DNA from: Pseudeuparius sepicola
Lineage: Eukaryota; Arthropoda; Insecta; Coleoptera; Anthribidae
Length of the DNA: 64,000 nt
Reading direction: 5' to 3'
Assembly: GCA_963920635.1 (NCBI GenBank)
Contig: OY987298.1
Coordinates: 149,022,257-149,086,256 of the forward strand
A program made the position numbers and the translations under genes. Positions 56,881-64,000 of the stretch are shown here, piece by piece. The notes under the pieces were generated by a model. It saw only the letters and a list, made by a program, of their open reading frames with translations. It made no database searches and had not been told where the DNA came from. Position 1 is the first letter of the stretch, and each line of letters begins with the position of its first letter.

Positions 56881-59398
56881 AGGACAGTGATTCTACAGTT
56901 TTTCTGGAATATTTTCTATTATATATTTTAATGATAAGTTTTTTGATACTTCAATTAATGGTGTGATAAAATATTCTTACCGAACCTCTCTTGTGATCGC
57001 GTTAACTGGAAATTTTTTTCTCAGTTATGAATACAGAATATTTTCATCGCACATGTGTGACTCCGGATAATTTCCAAAATATTACATACCTATTTGTAAT
57101 TTTGTGATTTATAATGTTTTTGTGAGCGAACTACTTATTTTGGCTACAATTGTATGTCAAATTTTATGTAGTGTTCATACATTAACATTACTACTTACAA
57201 GTTATTTAAACATTTGCAGTATACTTTATTTTTATGAACATTTCAATACAGTGTCTGTTGTTAGAATGCAGAAATTTACTTTGTTTATGACATTCTAATG
57301 ATTTTAAGCTGTAATGTTGTGAACATATTTTTTTGTCCACAACTGTTTTATAATAAAATACCTAACCATGTATGTAGATCATGGCTGTCATGTAAAAATT
57401 TAATTGAAACATCGAAATTTTGAGTGAAAATTTTTTATATTAAAATAAAAAATGGACACTGAAAGTGAAAATATGTAATAGATTATTTATGACATGAATC
57501 TACTCGTGAATAATATAATATCCAATTAAAACTTGTATTTTGGTGTTGAATAATACTTTACTCATGGGTAAGTGATGAATGTCCATAGCCGAGCATTTTA
57601 TCCATAATTTTTTACGTTATTTGTTTGGCTATACCAGATATTTTGCATAGAAAATTGCTAATTTGCAGAAGTGAGTTTTGGAATTACTGGGTTAAAAAAA
57701 AATCATTTTTACGTACAAACAAGCGATAGTATTTTAATATTGGACTATTTCAGTCAACGGTTGGACATATATTTTTGTTTAATATTGTTGTATGCAATTT
57801 TTAGACAGTATTTTTAACCTTAGTTTTTAAAGGTCTTGAGAAAATAGATAATTAACTTTTTGAATCAATTTCATGTGAAATTGACTTTCGTATTTTTCTG
57901 ACAAAAAGCAAAATAAAAATGTATGTTCAAGCATACAAGACATTGTTTTTGCTTCGACAATTATTACGATACATTTTCTTGTCATGGATGAAGGTGGGCA
58001 AATTATGAATTTATACATTCCACACGTTCCTATGACTTTTACCACACGTTTCTATAATTTTAATAGTTGACATTATTGTATTGTCATTTTTGTAATTTCT
58101 GAAAATAAAAAAATAAATGGAAATTTATATTTACATATATGATTTAATGGAACTGATGTAGAAAGGTAAGGATAGTGTATTATTATTTTTTAGACATTTT
58201 GCCTCAAAATTAAACTAATCCAACAAATGCTTTTCAATAGTTGAAATTTATAATTATTTCTCTTGCCTAATTATTTTCTTAAAAAGGGGGTGTTTAATAA
58301 ACTCTTATAATGTCTTGAAGTTGATGTATTTTTTATATTTTAATATTTTCATATAAAGGTATATTATTGAAATGCAACACCCTGTAGCTTTTAACAAAAT
58401 ATATTACTTATACTATATATCAAATATGACTTTCTTTAATCCATTTCCATGAATCATCTGAACAGTAATTATGACCAGTGCCATTGCCAGTGATCTACAG
58501 TTGATATTTTTTTCATTATTTTCGCTACTTATTTCAAGAACAAAAACATGATGTAATTTAATGCTTTTGACAAATTTGATTAAAATTTACAAACACAATG
58601 GGCCTTTTGCACTCACTGATAGTACACTGGAGCCGATTTACCTTTTTATCTCATAATCATGGTCAAACTGAAAAAATATTTAAAATCGTTTGTTGGTCAT
58701 TCATTTGAAATGTGAAATATTGAATGGACTGCTCAAAAACGCAAGAAGCACAATAATAACAACGCTACAATCAAAACAATCAGAGTTTCAGTGGTTCAAA
58801 AACTTTTACATGAACATAATCATTGAGTAAAAGAATAATAGGATATAGTTTAAAATCAAAGTCTTCAAAATAACCAGTAACAACTAAAAACAATGGCAAC
58901 ATTTTTTAATGTATGATTTTGTACCATTAAAACTGTTTTTACATGCTGGTAAAATTACAACAGACTGCAGAAACTTCGAATCGATTTTAAAACGAAAAAG
59001 GAGATATTAAGGTAAGTAATTTTTTTAAGTTATTTTACTACATGGTCTGATAGAAAGGATAGATTTGTAGCAAGTGCTAACAAACGAAGCCAACAACATA
59101 AATAGCTAACATCATGTTTTGCCAAACTATGAAATTTTGTAACCAGTAAAAATTTATTTTACTTTTGATTACACTTTTCAAACACAGTATATGAATTTAA
59201 AAATACAACTTTAGATGTGGAAAAACAGCAAATTTGATAAAAAAAATTAATTAGTGTGGTAATTGCACCGAAATTTTCAAGGTCAAACAGTTTGAATGAA
59301 TAAAAAACAAATTGAAGCAAAAATATTGCACTGTTTTCAAAATGGTCATTAATTTTACAAATATGACTTGAAAATTCTTTGTGGAGCAAACGGACACA
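56881..59398. other. AT-rich spacer, nothing recognised
   Basis: No coding, RNA or clear repeat feature was found. A diverged relative of the 145-bp repeat (GTTAGAATGCAGAAATTTAC) occurs near 57260. Confidence 0.35.
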
Positions 59399-60001
59399 TT
59401 TAATTTTTAATTGGGTTTTTCGCCACACAACTCAAACCAAACTGATAAAAAGCATCGAGTAAAGGAATGATAGGGGCCTTTACTCAATGTTAAAAGACAA
59501 CTTTTTCAAGTTGCCGGGGAAATTCATAATTGCTTAACAATAAATTAACGAAACTTTGAATGTATAACTCAAAAAATAACTTTCGACGACTTTGTTTTCT
59601 GAACTTACGGAAAATAAATCTTCCTCCTTTCTCAGTGTCCAAGCGTCAAAGTGAAGTGAATACGGACAACTTGTTGCTGAATGTTCAGTGGAATTCGGTA
59701 AAATATTATTGCCAGTTATTCAAAGAGAAATTAGTATATGTAGATAATTAGATATAGAAAATATGGGGTGCAATATCAGACAAGTGGCTAGGCTATTGCT
59801 TCTGTTGTCATGACACTTCAAATTGACATTTATTATTCTGTAATTTCCCACATTATATTTGAGAAAGGAGGAAGATTTATTCTCGGAAAGAAACAAAGTT
59901 GTTCAAGTTATCTTTTGAGTTAAACATTTAAAGGTTCGTTCATTTGACTTTTAATCAGTTTGGTTTAGGTTCTGTGGCGAAAAACCCAATTAAAATTTAA
60001 A
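59399..60001. mobile_element. 603-bp palindromic foldback element
   Basis: TTTTTCGCCACACAACTCAA near the left end pairs with TGGCGAAAAACCCAATTAAA near the right, and ATAAATCTTCCTCCTTTCTC near 59617 pairs with its complement near 59860. The arms are about 240 bases. Ends TTTAATTTT and AAAATTTAAA. No coding content. Confidence 0.7.
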
Positions 60002-60449
60002 TTACTTGAAAATTTTACTAAAGTTTAGTTGTCCGAGGAAACATGAAACTAATGACATTCATGACATTGACAAAGAATGTGTCGATACAGTGTTGGCAAT
60101 TTTTAGATTGCGATACAACTTGACTGTCCTGGAAAAATTACTTTTTGTTAAGTTGAGCACTTTTTACATTTGTGTGTACATACTGTTCGTGGACAGTTAC
60201 AGAATTTTAGGAGATTGTCTTTTCCACCTGGTCTTTTTCTGCACTTGTCGATAACAGTTTTTTCATTATTTTGATCCATTAAGGTTTGTTTTGAACAGGA
60301 GGGCAACTCTAGTGATTTAACGCCATACTGTTGTTGTGCAAAGGGCATAATCGTGAAAGCCCCACTTGGGTCAAAGACGGCGGATTTTCAATTGGCTGTG
60401 AGTGTCTTGCTGTTGAACCAGTGGCGCTTTTCTGATAATATTCGTGTAT
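60002..60449. other. Spacer, nothing recognised
   Basis: Short open frames on both strands have no identifiable domain. Confidence 0.3.
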
Positions 60450-62690
60450 TGCAATTCATCGAAACTAGAAAAAACATTAATAAATTTACAATAGATACAT
60501 ACAAACTTATGGCGTGCAATACAAGTAACAATAAAACTGTTCCTGAAGCATAAAATTCATAAAAATGAAAAGATTACACGTACAATTTAGGCTACAGGCT
60601 ACCTAATCTGAATAAAAGTTGATGTACTATCAAGCATTTAAGATATACATTTATTTATGATTAATTTTATAAATTGATCCCAAAATAATAATAAATTAAA
60701 ATATCGCCAAAAAAAAAACAGAAACCATCACTTTACTATTTTAGACACCTCTTAAGCTAAACTTTAATAATTAAGATGAATGGTAATTTGTTCCGAAAAA
60801 GTCCTGAATTTTGGTTAGATACCTAATACTTTGTAAAATAGTTTTACCTATTTATTATTTTGGCTTGAATTTAGTACCTACTAGAAAATTTAATGTAAAC
60901 AAATTTATATCCTAAATGCTAGAGGGCATATCAACTTTTCGTCAAAAATATCAGAAACAAATATATATTCTTTTACTTTCATTAGGTACCTAATAAGAGT
61001 TTTGCCAAAATTTCTTATAACATATATTTATTAATCTGTGTATAATATCAATCTTAGTATAAAAATAATATAACATAGTATGCCTAGGTTAGAAAAAAAA
61101 TACCTTTAAGCCCAATACCCTCTACCAGTACCTTAGAAAAGCTATATAATAAACATAATAAAATATTAATAAATAAATTTACAATAGATACATACAAACT
61201 TATGGCATGCAATATAAAGTAAGACTGTTTCTGAAGCATAACGTTCATAAAAATTAAAAGATCACAAGTACTACCATTTAGGCTACCTAATCTGAATAAA
61301 AGTTGATGTACCATCAAGCTTTTAGAATATACATTTATTTGATTAATTTTATAAATGGATGCCAAAATAATAAATTAAAATATTGCCAAACTATTTCAAG
61401 TATCTAACCAAAAACCACTACTTTTTACTACCATAGACACCTCTTAAGCTAAAATTTAATAATTAAGGTGAAAGGTAATTTGTTCCGAAAAAGTCCTGAA
61501 TTTTGTTTAGATACCTAATATGTAAAATAGTTTTACCTATTTATTATTTTGGTTTGAATTTAGGACCTACTAGAAAATTTAATGTAATAGTAGATTCTGT
61601 AATGAGGTTAGAATGAAAAAAATCGATAGGAGTGGAAGATTCCGAACGCGAGCATTAGCGAGTGTGAGGAACCACTAGTATCGAATTTTTTCATTCTAAC
61701 CGAGTAACAGACTGTATTTTCTCCACGACCATTCGTGTATGTAATTATTCTCCACGACCAGAAAGTCAAAAAACAATTAAATTAAATTTGAACAAAACAA
61801 GTTATTTATTCACACATTTTGCATGTTACATTGTATTAATATGTATATTTATAGTATTTGTACAATTATTGAAATTGAAAACTGGTGCATTGGACATATT
61901 TTCCATAATTTTTTTCAACACAGATTGGTTTGTAGATGGGGAGTTAACAGAGGTATAGCAAGACGAATTGGAAGATGAAGGGGCAATTATCAAATTCCAT
62001 ATCAAAATCACTCGATTTTGCACTCATTTTATTTAACATAAAACACGTTCGAAAATACTTATTATGACGCGCACCCCCACGCCGCTATTGTTGACAGCGA
62101 GGTTGACAGTCTTGAAATCCATGGCACTCTTTGCTGTGTTTAGTTCGATTAGCGTATATTCATTCATTGTCTTGTTATGGAATGAAAATATATAAAATAA
62201 TGCAATGATTTATTATTAGTAGTACGAAATATTAGTATCCCTATTATTATATTGTTTATTTATGTGCAATAGATTACAAAAATTATATTAAGATCCTGGA
62301 AATACATGCAAAACATTCGAGAAGCAAGTATTTAAGAATAAATCATCTCGCTCTAGAGTGAGAATTTTTAAGTTCTATTATTAAAAATGATTTTAGAATA
62401 CTTACATTCACGAATGGTCGTGGAGAAACAAATTTATATCCTAACTGCTAGAGGGCACATCAACTTTGCATACAAAAATATCAGAAACATAAGTATATAT
62501 TCTTTTACTTTTATTAGGTAATGAGAGTTTTGCCACAATTTACTATAACATATTTAATCTATAGGTGCCTATATACTGTGAATCTTAGTATAAAAATAAT
62601 ATAACAGTGTATGTCTAGGTTAGAAAAAAAAACCTTTAAGCCAAATACCATCCACATACCTTAGACAAACTATGCAATAGCATATCGTAA
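60450..62690. repeat. Direct duplication of about 700 bp, second copy split by an insertion
   Basis: 60450-61145 (AATAAATTTACAATAGATAC through TTAAGCCC) recurs at about 61165-61594 and continues at about 62430-62690. The 61595-62429 stretch is absent from the first copy and is an insertion. The copies differ by scattered substitutions and small indels. Non-coding. Confidence 0.75.
61598..62428. mobile_element. Nested hairpin elements
   Basis: Part one (61598-61711) is a hairpin: GGTTAGAATGAAAAAA pairs with TTTTTTCATTCTAACC around a GC-richer loop. Part two (61718-62428) has 20-base inverted ends TTTCTCCACGACCATTCGTG and their complement. Both lie inside the second copy of the 700-bp duplication. 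No transposase. Confidence 0.6.
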
Positions 62691-63307
62691 TAAAACATGA
62701 TTATTTCTTATCTTACATTTCAACTGATTGGACCAGAAGAAACTCTTATTTTTGTCATAGATTTCTTTAAAAAAGTTTCAGCGCTGTTTAAAGTTCCACC
62801 AATTTTGACAGCATATTGAATTTTGCGAATGTCGCCAAATTTGCTCTTGAATTATAAAACCTCATTATCTTTCCTTACTAAAGTGTATCAGAAATTACTT
62901 ACTAAAGTGTATCAGAAATTGTTTAATAATAATTTAAATGAAGGCCGTGCTTAAATTGTTCAATAAATGTAAAAGATTTTTTGTTAAGTAAAGAAAATTT
63001 TAAAATCAGATTTTCTCCATTTTATTAAAGATACATACCTACGAAGGCATAGAAGGGCCACTTAAATTTTTTACCTGACTCGTAGGTATATTAAAAACCG
63101 ATTAATAATCGAATCAGTTTTACACTCTCGTATATTTAAATAATAGTATCTCGATTAATAATTTCAATATTTAAGTAGCAATAGTCAGAGCTTTAATTGA
63201 CATAATGGCTCTTTAAATAACTTTTTTTGTTAAAATTTTAGTTAATTATCGGAATATATTATTATTCATAGTAACCACTTGTATTGCTATTTGCGATTTG
63301 AGTACCA
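62691..63307. other. Downstream flank of exon h, nothing else recognised
   Basis: AT-rich. A short direct repeat TTACTAAAGTGTATCAGAAA lies near 62876 and 62899. No perfect AATAAA close to the stop codon of exon h was noted. Confidence 0.35.
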
Positions 63308-64000
63308 TTAGTTAGACAGGTCACAATACTCATTCAGAATTAAACGTTCTTGCTTGATACCAGTGGCTTGCGTTTCAGCTTGACATTTTGGTTTGTTAAA
63401 TTCTGCTTTTGCGTGAACCTTTACTTTGTGTTTTTCCACACTCTCCTTTAAAGTCGACAACTTGGAACTCTTAACATCATGATGCTCCTCAACTTGATGG
63501 TCTCTAAGGAAGGACTTTTTATTAGTTGCAAAAGGACATTTCGTGCAAGCGTAGATATTCTGCTTCCCATGTTGTTTTTTCACGTGCTTGCTAAAATTAG
63601 CATCATGAAAAGTGAAATAAGCACAATACGCGCATTTCAAGGGCTCTCCATCTTTGACTTTGTGTTTGTTGAGGAGGTGTGTTCTATACGAATTTTTGTA
63701 GTTAGTAGAATATTTGCAGAACGAACAGCTGAACTGTTTTTTAGGTTCGTGAATACGCATATGTCGGTTCATGTGAGTCTTTCGGTATGAAGTGTACTTG
63801 CACTTGGAGCATTTGAACGGGGTAAACGATGAGTCTTCGTGAACCTCGTCTCGATGTTTTTTGAAGGACTCTCGACTGTTAACTTTATAAGAACACTTTG
63901 TACAGCTGAAGAGAAATTCTCCATTGTGACGCTGTTTTAAGTGAGCCTTATAAGATTGACGGCTAGCAGTTTGAAAGGAACATTGTGAGCATTTCCAAGG
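63308..64000 (-). CDS. C2H2 zinc-finger terminal exon h (partial, open to the right edge)
   Basis: Open for 231 codons from the right edge to the stop at 63308, and continuing past the edge. It has seven fingers: CSQCSFQTASRQS, CTKCSYKVNSRES, CSKCKYTSYRKTH, CSFCKYSTNYKNS, CAYCAYFTFHDAN, CTKCPFATNKKSF and the spacing C-x2-C-x12-H-x3/4-H throughout. A basic linker and the family tail RLILNEYCDLSN follow. It is closest to exon c at 9.7-10.8 kb but without its deletion or damaged tail. It looks functional. Its 5' end, with the acceptor, lies beyond 64000. Confidence 0.85.
   Translation of the reverse strand, partial: PWKCSQCSFQTASRQSYKAHLKQRHNGEFLFSCTKCSYKVNSRESFKKHRDEVHEDSSFTPFKCSKCKYTSYRKTHMNRHMRIHEPKKQFSCSFCKYSTNYKNSYRTHLLNKHKVKDGEPLKCAYCAYFTFHDANFSKHVKKQHGKQNIYACTKCPFATNKKSFLRDHQVEEHHDVKSSKLSTLKESVEKHKVKVHAKAEFNKPKCQAETQATGIKQERLILNEYCDLSN

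Overview
The window looks like AT-rich nuclear DNA from an arthropod, most likely an insect and possibly a beetle. The reasons are spliced genes with GT/AG introns, ZAD (zinc-finger-associated domain) exons of the insect type, a tRNA-derived SINE, a DIRS-like retroelement, Tc1/mariner and pogo-like relics and many foldback elements. Nothing prokaryotic was seen, and the species cannot be named from the sequence.

Two gene systems dominate. On the minus strand lie large C2H2 zinc-finger (ZnF) terminal exons, centred at about 2.6-3.9, 6.0-8.4, 9.7-10.8, 15.4-16.8, 19.5-21.0, 30.0-39.9 and 63.3-64.0 kb. A probable non-finger relative occupies 1-245. Each begins at an acceptor in the same phase (AG then T then an in-frame GAY or TCA codon), has no start codon of its own within the exon, and at its best ends in a shared LILNEYC tail. 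The fingers are C-x2-C-x12-H-x4-H and come in repeating quartets of four types, about 120 residues per quartet. Copy e (19.5-21.0 kb) is intact with 14 fingers and copy h (63.3 kb to the right edge) is open as far as it can be seen. Copies a, b and d carry frameshifts or insertions. Copy c has lost its acceptor AG. The 30-40 kb copy is dead at both ends but holds 15 full tandem copies of a 595-bp, six-finger unit whose length is not a multiple of three.

On the plus strand at 45.3-55.05 kb lies a three-exon gene encoding two ZAD domains in tandem and an acidic tail rich in SUMO consensus sites. Its third exon ends either at a TGA or, one base earlier, at a strong GTGAGT donor whose phase fits the ZnF acceptors. 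No plus-strand ZnF exon follows inside the window. This arrangement resembles lola or mod(mdg4), where a common leader joins alternative 3' exons, sometimes by trans-splicing. Here the leader would be ZAD instead of BTB. That is an inference. A ZnF exon on the plus strand, or a minus-strand leader, beyond 64 kb is the simpler alternative.

The remainder is repeat DNA. At 22.3-28.1 kb is a decayed DIRS-like element with inverted terminal repeats, carrying a foldback and, in its right terminus, an internally deleted Tc1/mariner element. A pogo-like relic with a nested palindrome is at 28.8-29.8 kb. A 2.1-kb palindrome with a TTAA-flanked MITE is at 41-43.1 kb. A SINE lies 5' of the ZAD start. 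Inverted minisatellite arrays occupy 51.2-53.5 kb, a 145-bp tandem repeat 56.2-56.9 kb and nested hairpins 59.4-62.7 kb. Flanking intron sequence is shared between the ZnF copies, so whole blocks (exon plus flanks) were duplicated.
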